From: Caenispirillum bisanense
Lineage (GTDB): Bacteria; Pseudomonadota; Alphaproteobacteria; Rhodospirillales; Rhodospirillaceae
NCBI RefSeq assembly: GCF_900230255.1
Contig: NZ_OCNJ01000007.1
Location: 248,001-312,000 of the forward strand
Direction of reading: 5' to 3'
DNA: 64,000 nt
This document shows positions 19,745 to 31,528 of this stretch, piece by piece. How positions within the stretch are numbered: position 1 is the first letter of the stretch; the number at the start of each line of letters is the position of its first letter. Below the pieces are notes generated by a model that was given only the letters and a program-made list of their open reading frames with translations, ran no database searches and was not told where the DNA came from. The position numbers and the translations under genes are program-made.

Positions 19745-21451
19745 TTACGCCGTCTTCTCTTCCGCCAGGCCCAGTTCCTCCGCCAGCTGCTTGCGCATGA
19801 CGAACTTCTGGATCTTGCCCGTGACGGTCATAGGGAACTCGTCGACGAAGCGGATGTACTTGGGGATCTTGTAGTGGGCGATCTGCCCCTTGCAGAACTC
19901 GCGGATCTCGTCCTCCGTCACCTCGTGTCCTTCGCGGACGCGGATGCAGGCGCAGAGTTCCTCGCCGTACTTCTTGTCGGGCACGCCGATGACCTGTACG
20001 TCGTTGACGGCCGGATGGCGATAGAGGAATTCCTCCACCTCGCGCGGATAGATGTTCTCGCCGCCGCGGATGACCAGGTCCTTGATGCGGCCGACGATGT
20101 TGCAATAGCCCTCGTCGTCGATCACCGCCAGGTCGCCGGTGTGCATCCAGCCGGCGGAGTCGATGGCCTCGGCCGTCTTCTCCTCGTCGCCCCAGTAGCC
20201 GAGCATCACCGAATAGCCGCGGGTGCAGAGTTCACCCGCCGTGCCGCGCGGCACGATGCGGCCGTCCAGGTCGACGATCTTCACTTCGATGTGCGGCTGC
20301 ACCCGGCCGACCGTGGACACCCGCTTCTCCAGGGCGTCGTCGACGGCCGACTGGAAGCTGACGGGGCTGGTCTCCGTCATGCCGTAGGCGATGGTCACCT
20401 GCTCCATGTTGAGGTCGCGGATGACCCGCTTCATCACCTCGATGGGACACGGGCTGCCGGCCATGATGCCGGTGCGCAGGCTCGACAGGTCGAAGCGCTT
20501 GAACTCCGGGTGGTCGAGCTGGGCGATGAACATGGTCGGCACGCCGTAGAGGCCGGTGCACTTCTCGCGCTCCACCACCTCCAGCACCGCCAGCGGATCG
20601 AAGGCCTCCGACGGGTAGACCATGGTGGCGCCGTGGGTGACGCAGCCCAGGTTGCCCATGACCATGCCGAAGCAGTGGTACAGCGGCACCGGAATGCACA
20701 GGCGGTCGCCGTGCTGCAGGCGGATGGCCTCGCCGACGAAGAAGCCGTTGTTCAGGATGTTGTGGTGGGTCAGCGTCGCGCCCTTGGGGAAGCCCGTGGT
20801 GCCGCTGGTGAACTGGATGTTGATGGGGTCGTCGAACTGCAGCCTGCCCGCCAGCTCCGCCACCCGCTTGCGCGCCGCGTCGTCGGCCGCCTCGGCGATC
20901 TGGTGGAAGGCGTACATGCCGTGGATGTGCTCGTGCCCGATGTGCGCCACCACCTTCAGCTCGGGCAGGCGCGCCGCCTTCAGGTCGCCCGGCGAGCAGC
21001 GGTCCAGCTCCGGCGCCAGGGTGCGGATCATCTCGACGTAGTTGGACGACTTGAAGCTGTCGGCCAGGACGAGGCCCTTGCAGCCCACCTTGGTGAGCGC
21101 GTACTCCAGCTCGGCCAGGCGGTAGCTCGGGTTGATGTTGACCAGCACGAGGCCGGCCTTGGCCGTGGCAAACTGCGTCAGGCACCATTCGGCGTTGTTG
21201 GGCGACCAGATGCCGATGCGGTCGCCGGGCTGCAAGCCCAGGGCGAGCAGGCCCGCCGCAACCTCGTCCACCCGCCGCTTCAGCTCGGCGTAGGTCCAGC
21301 GCACGCCCTGGTGGCGCACCACCAGCGCCTCCGTGTCCGGCCAGCGAGCCGCCGCCTTATCGAAGTGCTGCCCGATGGTATCCCCGATCAGGGGCACGCT
21401 GCTGGTGCCGCTGACGTAGCTGGGGCTGGCCGTGGCCGTCATCTCGCTCAT
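19745..21451 (-). CDS. Acyl-CoA synthetase, AMP-binding family (medium-chain/ACSF2-like)
   Basis: The 568-residue adenylating enzyme has the phosphate-binding motif [18 protein letters not shown] (about 208-225), the A5 motif YGMTETSP, the A7/A8 motifs GWMHTGDLA and [16 protein letters not shown], and the catalytic lysine in TVTGKIQK near the end. It activates a fatty or branched-chain acid to acyl-AMP and then acyl-CoA. Overall it resembles ACSF2/FadK-like medium-chain ligases; the true substrate is not readable. The start at 21451 is the only family-consistent ATG. A TTTACGT-AA-ACGTCAA palindrome upstream (21531) suggests control by a LiuR-type MerR regulator of branched-chain or fatty acid catabolism. 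Confidence 0.9.
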   Translation of the reverse strand: MSEMTATASPSYVSGTSSVPLIGDTIGQHFDKAAARWPDTEALVVRHQGVRWTYAELKRRVDEVAAGLLALGLQPGDRIGIWSPNNAEWCLTQFATAKAGLVLVNINPSYRLAELEYALTKVGCKGLVLADSFKSSNYVEMIRTLAPELDRCSPGDLKAARLPELKVVAHIGHEHIHGMYAFHQIAEAADDAARKRVAELAGRLQFDDPINIQFTSGTTGFPKGATLTHHNILNNGFFVGEAIRLQHGDRLCIPVPLYHCFGMVMGNLGCVTHGATMVYPSEAFDPLAVLEVVEREKCTGLYGVPTMFIAQLDHPEFKRFDLSSLRTGIMAGSPCPIEVMKRVIRDLNMEQVTIAYGMTETSPVSFQSAVDDALEKRVSTVGRVQPHIEVKIVDLDGRIVPRGTAGELCTRGYSVMLGYWGDEEKTAEAIDSAGWMHTGDLAVIDDEGYCNIVGRIKDLVIRGGENIYPREVEEFLYRHPAVNDVQVIGVPDKKYGEELCACIRVREGHEVTEDEIREFCKGQIAHYKIPKYIRFVDEFPMTVTGKIQKFVMRKQLAEELGLAEEKTA

Positions 21452-21530
21452 GGCGAAACATCTCCTCCCGTCTTATTAGGTCCGCCCCCTTTCCGGGGTG
21501 ACGGCGGGAGAGCCTAGCGCGACCTTGCCG

Positions 21531-21546
21531 TTTACGTAAACGTCAA
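21531..21546. promoter_or_regulatory. LiuR-like palindromic operator
   Basis: TTTACGTAAACGTCAA contains two ACGT boxes separated by AA, set within the perfect 14-bp palindrome CGTTTACGTAAACG (21529-21542). It resembles operators of LiuR (MerR family), which controls branched-chain amino acid and acyl-CoA catabolism in proteobacteria. It lies 80 bases upstream of the acyl-CoA ligase start and 97 bases upstream of the GNAT gene. Assignment to LiuR is from memory of the motif. Confidence 0.5.
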
Positions 21547-21642
21547 TGTGATCGGCCGAAGGGCGTAGCGCGAAGCGGCTCTTGCCTGCGGCGCTCCCAG
21601 CCCTGAATCTGCGGGCGGAGACCGCCTGCCTCAAGGACCACC

Positions 21643-22089
21643 ATGACCGTGCGCGCCGAAGACCTCACCGTGACGCTGACCGACGCCCCCGCCGCCGCCG
21701 ACATCGCGGCACTGCACCGCGGGCTGGAGACCTTCAACACCCGCGTCAGCCCGCCCTACGACCGCCGCGAGTTGTGCCTGTTCGCCCGCCGCCCCGACGG
21801 CACCGTCGCCGCCGGCCTGACGGGGTGGACGCAGTGGAGCTGGCTCTACGTGGATTACCTGTGGCTGGACGAGTCCCTGCGCGGCGGCGGCCTCGGCGGC
21901 GATCTGCTGGCGCGGGCGGAGGCCGAGGCGGTGGCGCGCGGCTGCCGCTGGGCCCGTCTCTATACGTACGATTTCCAGGCGCCGTCGTTCTACGAGCGCA
22001 AGGGATACAGCCAGTGGGGCGTGCTGGAGGACTTCCCGCCCGGCCACCGCCAGATCTGGTTCCGCAAGGATCTGGTGCCGACGGACTGA
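21643..22089 (+). CDS. GNAT family N-acetyltransferase
   Basis: The 148-residue single-domain protein has the GNAT acetyl-CoA-binding region around DESLRGGGLGGDLLARAEAEA (about 77-100) and a C-terminal YDFQAPSFYERKGYSQWGV segment typical of the fold. The acceptor is unknown; it could be a small amine or a protein N-terminus. AAGGA precedes the ATG at 21643. The gene is divergent from the acyl-CoA ligase and converges on the histidine kinase gene, so genome context gives little help. Confidence 0.85.
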   Translation: MTVRAEDLTVTLTDAPAAADIAALHRGLETFNTRVSPPYDRRELCLFARRPDGTVAAGLTGWTQWSWLYVDYLWLDESLRGGGLGGDLLARAEAEAVARGCRWARLYTYDFQAPSFYERKGYSQWGVLEDFPPGHRQIWFRKDLVPTD

Positions 22090-22120
22090 GCGTCCGCCGG
22101 CACCCCTGCCCCCCTTACTC

Positions 22121-24973
<2,853 letters not shown>

Positions 24974-25415
24974 GGCGGCTTCCCGAGCGGTGGGCGGAGC
25001 GGCGGTCGCCCCGACGGCATGCGCCATTGGTAGCAAGTGGGGTGCCAGATCGAGAAGACGCGGCGACTCGGCGGATTTAGCCACCGGGAGGCCCGCGCCG
25101 CTGCGATCGCGTCGCATCCTGCGTGGCGTGTCGCAGCCGCCGTTCGCGTCGTGCGAGGGGGCGCGCCGCCGCATGCGACGATACCCCTATTGCGCTACTG
25201 GTTTTGTCGACTTTGCGGATAGCGCCGTATCGCATTGCACCCAACGGAGATCGGCAGTTTCTCGCCATTCCAAGCCGTGAAGCCGCCGTTTTGCCGTCCC
25301 TATCCCCGATAAAAGCGTTACAGTTTTATCTAGCGACATGGCAAAAAGTGCATTACATTCGGCTCAGCAAACACCGGCCGGCCGAAGACCGGCAACGACG
25401 GGAGGTGACATGGTG
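24974..25415. other. Divergent promoter region between the sensor kinase gene and paaA
   Basis: This 442-base gap has no convincing gene. Its right third is relatively A/T-rich and contains the inverted repeat at 25308-25330, about 85 bases upstream of paaA, plus the ribosome site GGGAGGTG at 25400-25407. No paaR or paaX regulator gene is adjacent. Confidence 0.6.
25308..25330. promoter_or_regulatory. Inverted repeat, candidate operator of the paa operon
   Basis: GATAAAA and TTTTATC form a perfect 7-bp inverted repeat around the 9-base centre GCGTTACAG. The centre shares GTTACA with the inverted repeat upstream of the FAD hydroxylase gene (29413-29451). Position and symmetry suit a repressor site near the paa promoter; the protein is unknown. 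Confidence 0.45.
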
Positions 25416-26378
25416 ATGAAGGATGCTCTGTCGGGCCCCGATCCCCGCGAGGCGGCGTTCCAGGCGACCGTCGACTCCGAGGGCAAGATCGAGCCCAAGG
25501 ACTGGATGCCCGAGGCCTACCGCAAGACGCTGATCCGTCAGATCTCGCAGCACGCCCATTCCGAGATCATCGGCATGCAGCCGGAAGGCAACTGGATCGG
25601 CCGGGCGCCGACGCTCCGCCGCAAGGTGGCGCTGGTCGCCAAGGTGCAGGACGAGGCGGGCCACGGCCTCTACCTCTACAGCGCCGCCGAGACGCTGGGC
25701 GCCTCGCGCGACGACATGGTCGACGCCCTCATCGACGGCCGCGCCAAGTATTCCACCATCTTCAACTACCCGACGCTGACCTGGGCCGACATCGGCACCA
25801 TCGGCTGGCTGGTGGACGGCGCCGCCATCATCAACCAGGTGGCGCTGTGCCGCACCTCCTACGGGCCCTATGCCCGCGCCATGGTGCGCATCTGCAAGGA
25901 AGAAAGCTTCCACCAGCGCCAGGGCTACGAGATCCTGGTCGACCTGTGCCAGGGCACGGCCGAGCAGAAGCGGATGGCCCAGGAATCGCTGAACCGCTGG
26001 TGGTGGCCGGCGCTGATGATGTTCGGCCCGTCCGACGACAACAGCCCCAACTCCGCCCAGTCCATGGCGTGGAAGATCAAGCGCCTGTCCAACGACGAGC
26101 TGCGCCAGCGCTTCGTCGACCAGTCGGTGCCGCAGGCCGAATACCTGGGCCTGACCATCCCCGACCCGGACCTGAAGTGGAACGCGGAGCGCGGCCACTA
26201 CGACTTCGGCGAGGTGCCGTGGGACGAGTTCATGGAGGTGCTGAAGGGCAACGGCCCGTGCAACCGCCAGCGCATGGAAGCCCGCCGCAAGGCCCGCGAC
26301 GACGGCGCCTGGGTGCGCGAGGCGGCCCTCGCCCATGCCGCCAAGCGCGCCGCCCGCGCCGAGAAGTCCGCCGCCTGA
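25416..26378 (+). CDS. paaA: 1,2-phenylacetyl-CoA epoxidase catalytic subunit PaaA
   Basis: The 320-residue protein is the diiron catalytic subunit of phenylacetyl-CoA epoxidase. The carboxylate/histidine di-iron motifs are visible as [14 protein letters not shown] and [12 protein letters not shown], and the conserved start [12 protein letters not shown] is present. The PaaABCDE complex epoxidises the aromatic ring of phenylacetyl-CoA in the aerobic hybrid phenylacetate pathway. The start was set at ATG 25416 because GGAGGT ends 9 bases upstream; ATG 25410 and GTG 25413 sit closer than usual. It is the first of five tightly packed genes. paaF, G, J, Z, K and the regulator are not in the window. 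Confidence 0.96.
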   Translation: MKDALSGPDPREAAFQATVDSEGKIEPKDWMPEAYRKTLIRQISQHAHSEIIGMQPEGNWIGRAPTLRRKVALVAKVQDEAGHGLYLYSAAETLGASRDDMVDALIDGRAKYSTIFNYPTLTWADIGTIGWLVDGAAIINQVALCRTSYGPYARAMVRICKEESFHQRQGYEILVDLCQGTAEQKRMAQESLNRWWWPALMMFGPSDDNSPNSAQSMAWKIKRLSNDELRQRFVDQSVPQAEYLGLTIPDPDLKWNAERGHYDFGEVPWDEFMEVLKGNGPCNRQRMEARRKARDDGAWVREAALAHAAKRAARAEKSAA

Positions 26379-26430
26379 GAGAACATGGGCCGCCGCCCGC
26401 AGCGCCGGCGGCCGCGAGGAGCCTGAGGAA

Positions 26431-26718
26431 ATGACCAAGCAGCAGTGGCCGCTCTGGGAAGTGTTCGTCCGCAGCAAGGCGGGCCTGTCCCACAAGCACG
26501 CCGGCAGCGTGCACGCCGCCGACGCCAAGATGGCGCTGGAAAACGCCCGCGACCTCTACACCCGGCGCGGCGAAGGCACGTCCCTCTGGGTGGTGCCGGC
26601 CGACGCCATCGTCGCCAGCGCGCCCGAAGACAAGGGCGCCCTGTTCGACCCGGCGGACGACAAGGTCTACCGCCACCCCACCTTCTACAAGATCCCCGAC
26701 GACGTCGGGCACATGTGA
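26431..26718 (+). CDS. paaB: Phenylacetyl-CoA epoxidase subunit PaaB
   Basis: The 95-residue protein has the PaaB hallmark start WPLWEVFVRSKAGLSHKHAGS and the central NARDLYTRRGEG, and matches family length. PaaB bridges PaaAC heterodimers in the epoxidase complex. It lies 52 bases after paaA and 14 bases before paaC, with GAGGA upstream. An open frame from 26335 overlaps paaA and is not part of the gene. Confidence 0.95.
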   Translation: MTKQQWPLWEVFVRSKAGLSHKHAGSVHAADAKMALENARDLYTRRGEGTSLWVVPADAIVASAPEDKGALFDPADDKVYRHPTFYKIPDDVGHM

Positions 26719-26732
26719 GGGGCGGCGGGGCG

Positions 26733-27497
26733 ATGACCACGGTTTCCAACGACGACCTGTTCGCCTATGCCCTGCGGCTCGGCGACGACAGCCTGATCCT
26801 CGGCCAGCGCCTGGGCGAGTGGTGCGCCAAGAGCCCGGAGATGGAGCTGGATATCGCGCTCATGAACACGGCGCTCGACGTGCTCGGCCGGGCGCGGGGC
26901 TTCCTCACCTACGCCGGACAGGTGGAGGGCAATGGCCGCGACGAGGACGCGCTCGCCTTCCTGCGCGACGTCGAGGCCTTCGGCAACGTGCTGCTGGTGG
27001 AACAGCCCAACGGCAATTTCGCCGACACCATCGCGCGCCAGTTCCTGTTCGATGCCTTCGACCTGCCGTTCATGGAGGCGCTCGCCGCCTCCGCCGACGA
27101 GACGCTGTCGGCCATCGCCGCCAAAGCGGTGAAGGAGACGGCCTATCACCTGCGGTTCTCGCGCGAATGGACCATCCGCCTCGGCGACGGGACGGAGGAA
27201 AGCCACGCCCGCATGCAGGCCGCGGTGAACGAGATGTGGCCCTACGTCCACGAACTGTTCGAGATGGACGCGGTGGAGGAGCGCCTGTGCGCCGCCGGCG
27301 TCGCCGTCGACCGCGCCGCCCTGCGCGACCGCTTCGAACGGACCGTCGCCGACACGCTGGCCGAGGCCACCCTGACCCGCCCCGAGACCTCGTGGCGCCC
27401 CGTCGGCGGCCGGCATGGCCGCCACACGGAACAGTTCGGCCATCTGCTGGCGGAGATGCAGTGGATGCAGCGGGCCTATCCCGGCTGCACGTGGTGA
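26733..27497 (+). CDS. paaC: Phenylacetyl-CoA epoxidase structural subunit PaaC
   Basis: The 254-residue ferritin-like protein is a paralog of PaaA without a working diiron site. Typical PaaC features are LRLGDDSLILGQRLGEWCAKSPEMELDIA, the HLRFSREWTIRLGDGTEES segment and the C-terminal GRHGRHTEQFGHLLAEMQ. It scaffolds PaaA and contributes to substrate binding. Spacing of 14 bases from paaB and 7 bases to paaD indicates one transcript. Confidence 0.95.
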   Translation: MTTVSNDDLFAYALRLGDDSLILGQRLGEWCAKSPEMELDIALMNTALDVLGRARGFLTYAGQVEGNGRDEDALAFLRDVEAFGNVLLVEQPNGNFADTIARQFLFDAFDLPFMEALAASADETLSAIAAKAVKETAYHLRFSREWTIRLGDGTEESHARMQAAVNEMWPYVHELFEMDAVEERLCAAGVAVDRAALRDRFERTVADTLAEATLTRPETSWRPVGGRHGRHTEQFGHLLAEMQWMQRAYPGCTW

Positions 27498-27504
27498 CGC
27501 CGCC

Positions 27505-28002
27505 ATGACCGACGATCCCGCACGCCGCGCCTGGCAGGCCCTGGAGGAGGTGCACGACCCCGAGATCCCGCACGTTTCCATCGTCGACCTCGGCATCGTG
27601 CGCGGGGTGACGGCGGCGGCCGACGGATCGCGGGTGGAGGCGGCTTTGAGCCCCACCTACTCCGGCTGCCCGGCGGTGTCGGTGATCGAGCTGGACGCCG
27701 AGACGGCCCTGCGGGCGGCGGGCTTCGCCGAGGTGGTGATCCGCCGCCAGATGGCGCCGGCCTGGACCACCGACTGGATCACCGAGCGCGGGCGCGAGCG
27801 CCTGAAGGCCGCCGGCATCGCGCCGCCCGACGCGGCCGGCGCCGGCAAGGCCGCCCTGCTCGGCCGGCCGGCGCAGGTCGCCTGCCCGCAGTGCGGATCG
27901 CCCCATACGGAACAGCTGTCGGAGTTCGGCTCGACCGCGTGCAAGGCGCTGTGGCGCTGCCGCGACTGCCTGGAGCCCTTCGACTACTTCAAATGCATCT
28001 GA
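27505..28002 (+). CDS. paaD: Phenylacetyl-CoA epoxidase maturation subunit PaaD
   Basis: The 165-residue protein combines a MIP18/SufT-like domain (DPEIPHVSIVDLGIVRGV, about 18-35; SPTYSGCPA) with a C-terminal zinc-ribbon. The ribbon cysteines lie in CPQCGSPHTE and WRCRDCLEPFDYFKCI. PaaD is thought to help mature the iron-sulfur or diiron centres of the epoxidase system. It begins 7 bases after paaC and ends 17 bases before paaE. Confidence 0.95.
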   Translation: MTDDPARRAWQALEEVHDPEIPHVSIVDLGIVRGVTAAADGSRVEAALSPTYSGCPAVSVIELDAETALRAAGFAEVVIRRQMAPAWTTDWITERGRERLKAAGIAPPDAAGAGKAALLGRPAQVACPQCGSPHTEQLSEFGSTACKALWRCRDCLEPFDYFKCI

Positions 28003-28019
28003 ACAGGACGGACCGTTCG

Positions 28020-29093
28020 ATGGCCACTCACTTCCACCCGCTCACCGTGTCCGACGTGCGGCACGAGACCGACGACTGCGTCTCCATCCGCTTCGCGGTG
28101 CCCGAAGACCTGCGCGAGTCCTTCCGCTTCCAGCACGGGCAGTACCTGACGCTGCGCACCACCATCGACGGCGAGGAAGTGCGCCGCAGCTATTCCATCT
28201 GCGCCGGCGTGCCCGACGCGGAGTTGCGCGTGGCGGTCAAGAGCGTGCCGGGCGGCCGCTTCTCCACCTGGGCCAACCAGGCCCTGAAGCCCGGCGACGT
28301 GATCGAGGTGATGCAGCCCGCCGGGCGCTTCACCACCCCCATCGAGCCGGACGCCGCCAAGACCTACGTGCTGTTCGCCGCCGGCAGCGGCATCACGCCC
28401 ATCATCTCCATCGCCCGCACGGTGCTGGCGCTGGAGCCCCACTCGAACGTCACCCTGTTCTACGGCAACCGCAAGGGCAGCGCGATCATCTTCCGCGAGG
28501 AGGTGGAGGACCTGAAGAACCGCTTCATGCAGCGGTTCCGGGTGTTCCACGTGCTGTCGCGCGACGTCCAGCAGGTGGACCTGCTGCGCGGCCGCCTCGA
28601 CCGCGCCAAGGTGGAGACGCTGCTCGACGCGCTGGTGCAGGTGGACACGGTCGACCATGTCTTCGTCTGCGGCCCCGAGGGCATGACGGACGACGTGCGC
28701 GCAGCACTCGCCGACCGCGGCGTGCCGCCCGAGAAGGTGCATTTCGAGCTGTTCGGCGTGCCCGGCCAGGGCAAGGCCGCCAACCGCAACGACGAGCCGG
28801 CGCGCATCACCGGCGAGACCAGCACGGTCACGGTGACCCTGGACGGCCTTGCCACCCGCTTCCCCATGGACCGCGGCCTGACGGTGCTGGACGCCGGCCG
28901 CGAGGCCGGGCTCGACCTGCCCTACGCCTGCAAGGGCGGCGTCTGCGCCACCTGCCGCTGCAAGGTGGTCGAGGGCGAGGTGGAGATGGAGGTGAACTAC
29001 GGCCTGGAACCGTCGGAGGTGGCCGCCGGCTACGTCCTGTCGTGCCAGAGCCGCCCGAAGACGGACACGGTGGTGGTGGACTTCGACGCCTGA
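28020..29093 (+). CDS. paaE: Phenylacetyl-CoA epoxidase reductase PaaE
   Basis: The 357-residue flavin/iron-sulfur reductase has an FAD-binding barrel (about 1-105, motif RRSYSICAG), a NAD(P)H-binding domain (about 110-235, GSGITPIISIA) and a C-terminal plant-type 2Fe-2S ferredoxin domain with cysteines in CKGGVCATCRCKV and a distal SCQS. It passes electrons from NADPH to the PaaAC diiron centre. The ATG at 28020 follows GGACGGACC, a modest ribosome site. It closes the visible paa operon. Confidence 0.95.
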   Translation: MATHFHPLTVSDVRHETDDCVSIRFAVPEDLRESFRFQHGQYLTLRTTIDGEEVRRSYSICAGVPDAELRVAVKSVPGGRFSTWANQALKPGDVIEVMQPAGRFTTPIEPDAAKTYVLFAAGSGITPIISIARTVLALEPHSNVTLFYGNRKGSAIIFREEVEDLKNRFMQRFRVFHVLSRDVQQVDLLRGRLDRAKVETLLDALVQVDTVDHVFVCGPEGMTDDVRAALADRGVPPEKVHFELFGVPGQGKAANRNDEPARITGETSTVTVTLDGLATRFPMDRGLTVLDAGREAGLDLPYACKGGVCATCRCKVVEGEVEMEVNYGLEPSEVAAGYVLSCQSRPKTDTVVVDFDA

Positions 29094-29171
29094 GGGGCCG
29101 ATGGACGGCGACAGAGGGCTTGCGACGGGAACGACACCGGTGGGCGTCAGGCGCCGCCCGTCCCCTTCTCC

Positions 29172-29350
29172 GTCATGCCCGGCCTCCGAGCCGGGTTTCC
29201 ACGGCGTGCACGACGTCCGCCGTGGAGAACGCGGCCAAGCGACCGGCGCCGGTGACGCCGTGGATGGCCGGATCAAGTCCGGCCATGACAATTTCTTGAG
29301 TTGTTTCAATACTTTGTCATGCCCGGCCTCCGAGCCGGGCATCCACGGCG
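29172..29350. repeat. Cluster of three dispersed palindromic repeats
   Basis: GTCATGCCCGGCCTCCGAGC heads copies at 29172 and 29316. A copy in the opposite sense lies at 29259-29289 (GTGGATGGCCGGATCAAGTC onward). Copies two and three are separated by a T-rich spacer of about 26 bases, exactly as in the pair at 8900-8996. Each copy can fold into a GCCCGGC...GCCGGGC hairpin. As the cluster follows paaE it may also end or stabilise the paa transcript. Confidence 0.75.
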
Positions 29351-29412
29351 TGCACGCCGCCAACCGTGGCGACAGGCGTCCCCTCTCCCCCCTTGAACGC
29401 CGGCACCTCCGC

Positions 29413-29451
29413 GGATAGTATCAAATGAAACTGTTACAAGAAAAACTATCC
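29413..29451. promoter_or_regulatory. Inverted repeat upstream of the FAD hydroxylase gene
   Basis: GGATAGT and ACTATCC form perfect 7-bp arms 25 bases apart, enclosing an A/T-rich segment with GAAACTGTTACAAG. It ends 23 bases before the ATG at 29475 and so overlaps the likely promoter. The shared GTTACA core and A/T-rich arms recall the site before paaA. Confidence 0.45.
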
Positions 29452-29474
29452 AAATCCGAACGGGGAAGCGTCCA

Positions 29475-31106
29475 ATGCTCAGCACGTACCAATACCCGGA
29501 GTATGCCTACGTTCCACCCGCCGCCCTGAAGGCCGGCGGCACCGAGAAGCGGCCGGCGGTCGTCATCGGGGCCGGGCCGGTGGGGCTGACCGCCGCCCTC
29601 GACCTCGCCGCGCACGGGGTGCCGGTGGTGGTGCTCGACGACAACAATACCGTCTCCATCGGCTCGCGCGCCGTGTGCTACGCCAAGCGGGCGCTGGAGG
29701 TGTGGGACCGCCTCGGCTGCGCCGGCCCCATGGTCGACAAGGGCGTGCGCTGGAAGATCGGCAAGGTGTTCCGCGACGAGGATCTGGTCTACCAGTTCGA
29801 CCTGCTGCCCGAGCCGGACCACAAGATGCCGGCCTTCATCAACCTCCAGCAGTACTACCTGGAAGAGACGCTGGTGGACCGCGCCCAGGCGCTCGGCGAG
29901 CTGGTGGACCTGCGGTGGAAGAACCGCGTCACCGCGCTCGACAGCCGCGACGACGGCGTCACCCTGACGGTGGAGACGCCCGACGGCCCCTACACCCTGG
30001 AGGCCGACTGGGTGATCGCCTGCGACGGCGCCAAGTCCGACGTGCGCGGCATGATCGGCGCCCGCTTCGACGGCCAGGCCTTCAACGACCGCTTCCTCAT
30101 CGCCGACGTGGTGATGAAGGCCGACTTCCCGACCGAACGCTGGTTCTGGTTCGACCCGCCCTTCCACCGCAATCAGAGCGTCCTCCTGCACAAGCAGGCC
30201 GACGACGTCTGGCGCATCGACTTCCAGCTCGGCTGGGACGCCGACCCCGAGGAGGAGAAGAAGCCCGAGAAGGTGCTGCCGCGCCTGAAGGCGATGCTCG
30301 GCGAAGACACCGACTTCGAGCTGGAATGGGTGAGCGTCTACCAGTTCAACTGCCGCCGCATGGACAAGTTCCGCCACGGCCGCCTGTTCTTCGCCGGCGA
30401 TGCCGCCCATCAGGTGAGCCCCTTCGGCGCCCGCGGCGCCAATTCCGGCGTGCAGGACACCGACAACCTGGCCTGGAAGCTCGGCCTCGTCGTGGCCGGC
30501 AAGGCGCCGGAAAGCCTGCTCGACACCTACGACGACGAGCGGGTTCTGGCGGCCGACGACAACCTGCTCAACTCCACCCGCTCCACCGACTTCATCACGC
30601 CCAAGAGCGCCATCAGCCGCGCCTTCCGCGATGCGACGCTGGACCTCGCCCGCGACCTGCCCTTCGCCCGCGGCCTGGTGAACTCGGGCCGGCTGTCGCT
30701 GCCGACGCCCTATGTCGGCAGCCGCCTCAACACGCCCGACCGAGACGCCTTCCAGGGCCGCATGGCGCCGGGCTGCCCGGCGGCCGATGCGCCGCTGACC
30801 GTGGACGGGCGCGACTCCTGGCTGCTCGACCACCTGGGCGGCTGCTTCACCCTGCTCTACTTCAGCCCCGACGGCACGGTGCCCGAGGCGCTGACGGCCT
30901 TCGAGCAGGACCCGGTGCCGGTGAAGGTGCTGGCCGTCGGCACGCCCCGCATCGCCGACGCCAAGGGCGTGGTGACCCAGCGCTACGACGGGCGGCCGGG
31001 CACCCTCTACCTCATCCGCCCCGACCAGTACGTCGCCGCCCGCTTCCGCGCCTTCGACCCGCGACTGGTGCGCATCGCCCTCGACACCGCCTGCGGCAAA
31101 GGATGA
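29475..31106 (+). CDS. FAD-dependent aromatic hydroxylase-like monooxygenase (MhpA/PheA family)
   Basis: The 543-residue class A flavoprotein monooxygenase has the dinucleotide motif VVIGAGPVGLTAALDLA (about 29-46), the internal ACDGAKSDVR (DG motif) and LFFAGDAAHQVSPFGARGANSG (GD motif). A thioredoxin-like C-terminal domain follows (about 430-543). These enzymes hydroxylate phenolic rings with NAD(P)H and oxygen, in the style of 3-(3-hydroxyphenyl)propionate hydroxylase. The position after paaABCDE fits aromatic catabolism, but the ring substrate is unknown. A DUF2783 gene follows. Confidence 0.88.
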   Translation: MLSTYQYPEYAYVPPAALKAGGTEKRPAVVIGAGPVGLTAALDLAAHGVPVVVLDDNNTVSIGSRAVCYAKRALEVWDRLGCAGPMVDKGVRWKIGKVFRDEDLVYQFDLLPEPDHKMPAFINLQQYYLEETLVDRAQALGELVDLRWKNRVTALDSRDDGVTLTVETPDGPYTLEADWVIACDGAKSDVRGMIGARFDGQAFNDRFLIADVVMKADFPTERWFWFDPPFHRNQSVLLHKQADDVWRIDFQLGWDADPEEEKKPEKVLPRLKAMLGEDTDFELEWVSVYQFNCRRMDKFRHGRLFFAGDAAHQVSPFGARGANSGVQDTDNLAWKLGLVVAGKAPESLLDTYDDERVLAADDNLLNSTRSTDFITPKSAISRAFRDATLDLARDLPFARGLVNSGRLSLPTPYVGSRLNTPDRDAFQGRMAPGCPAADAPLTVDGRDSWLLDHLGGCFTLLYFSPDGTVPEALTAFEQDPVPVKVLAVGTPRIADAKGVVTQRYDGRPGTLYLIRPDQYVAARFRAFDPRLVRIALDTACGKG

Positions 31107-31243
31107 TCCCCGTCGCCGGCCTGCCGGCGACGGCAAGGCCGACCGGCCGCCGCGCCCCCTGGCGCGAGAGCCCGCGTGGCACCTGAACGCATCCCGCGGC
31201 GGCCGCAGGGCGTCGCGGGCAAACAAAAACGGAGGACCGGGAG

Positions 31244-31486
31244 ATGTACATGAAGACCGACGCCACCACGGCACCACGCAGCGCCGCCCTCGTCACCGCG
31301 CCGAACATCGGCCGGCCCGACGACTTCTACGAAGCGCTCATCGACACCCATCGCGGCCTGACCGACGACCAGAGCCGTGACGTCAACTGCAAGCTGGTGC
31401 TGCTGCTCGCCAACCACATCGGCGACATGGACGTGCTGCGCGAGGCCATGGCGATCGCCCGCCGCGGCTACGACGACCAGGCGTGA
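31244..31486 (+). CDS. DUF2783 domain small protein
   Basis: The 80-residue helical protein (core RPDDFYEALIDTHRGLTDDQSRDVNCKLVLLLANHIGD) matches my memory of DUF2783, a small family repeatedly found beside FAD monooxygenases of the preceding type. Function is unknown; a partner or stabilising subunit is conceivable. GGAGG lies 8 bases before ATG 31244, and a second ATG at 31250 is possible. It follows the hydroxylase gene by 137 bases and converges on recJ. Confidence 0.75.
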   Translation: MYMKTDATTAPRSAALVTAPNIGRPDDFYEALIDTHRGLTDDQSRDVNCKLVLLLANHIGDMDVLREAMAIARRGYDDQA

Positions 31487-31493
31487 CGGGACC

Positions 31494-31521
31494 GGAGCGG
31501 CGGGCCTGCGCCCGTCGCTCC
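31494..31521. terminator. Hairpin terminator between convergent DUF2783 and recJ genes
   Basis: GGAGCGGCGGGC pairs with GCCCGTCGCTCC (one G-T wobble) around the loop CTGC. It fills the 42-base gap between the two stop codons and can serve both strands. Confidence 0.7.
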
Positions 31522-31528
31522 GCCGCCC

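Larger units (their letters stand above)
29094..29474. other. Intergenic region with palindromic repeats and a candidate operator
   Basis: The 381 bases between paaE and the FAD hydroxylase gene hold three copies of the dispersed palindrome (29172-29350) and an A/T-rich promoter-like segment with an inverted repeat (29413-29451). Open frames here do not resemble proteins. Confidence 0.6.

Noticed and set aside
25338-25415. Earlier start for paaA at 25338
   Set aside because: The added residues are not conserved in PaaA, and the ribosome site GGGAGGTG lies downstream of it.
29101-29418. Open frame of 105 codons between paaE and the hydroxylase gene
   Set aside because: It runs through three copies of a palindromic repeat and encodes repeated SCPASEPG-like segments, so it is a by-product of the repeats.
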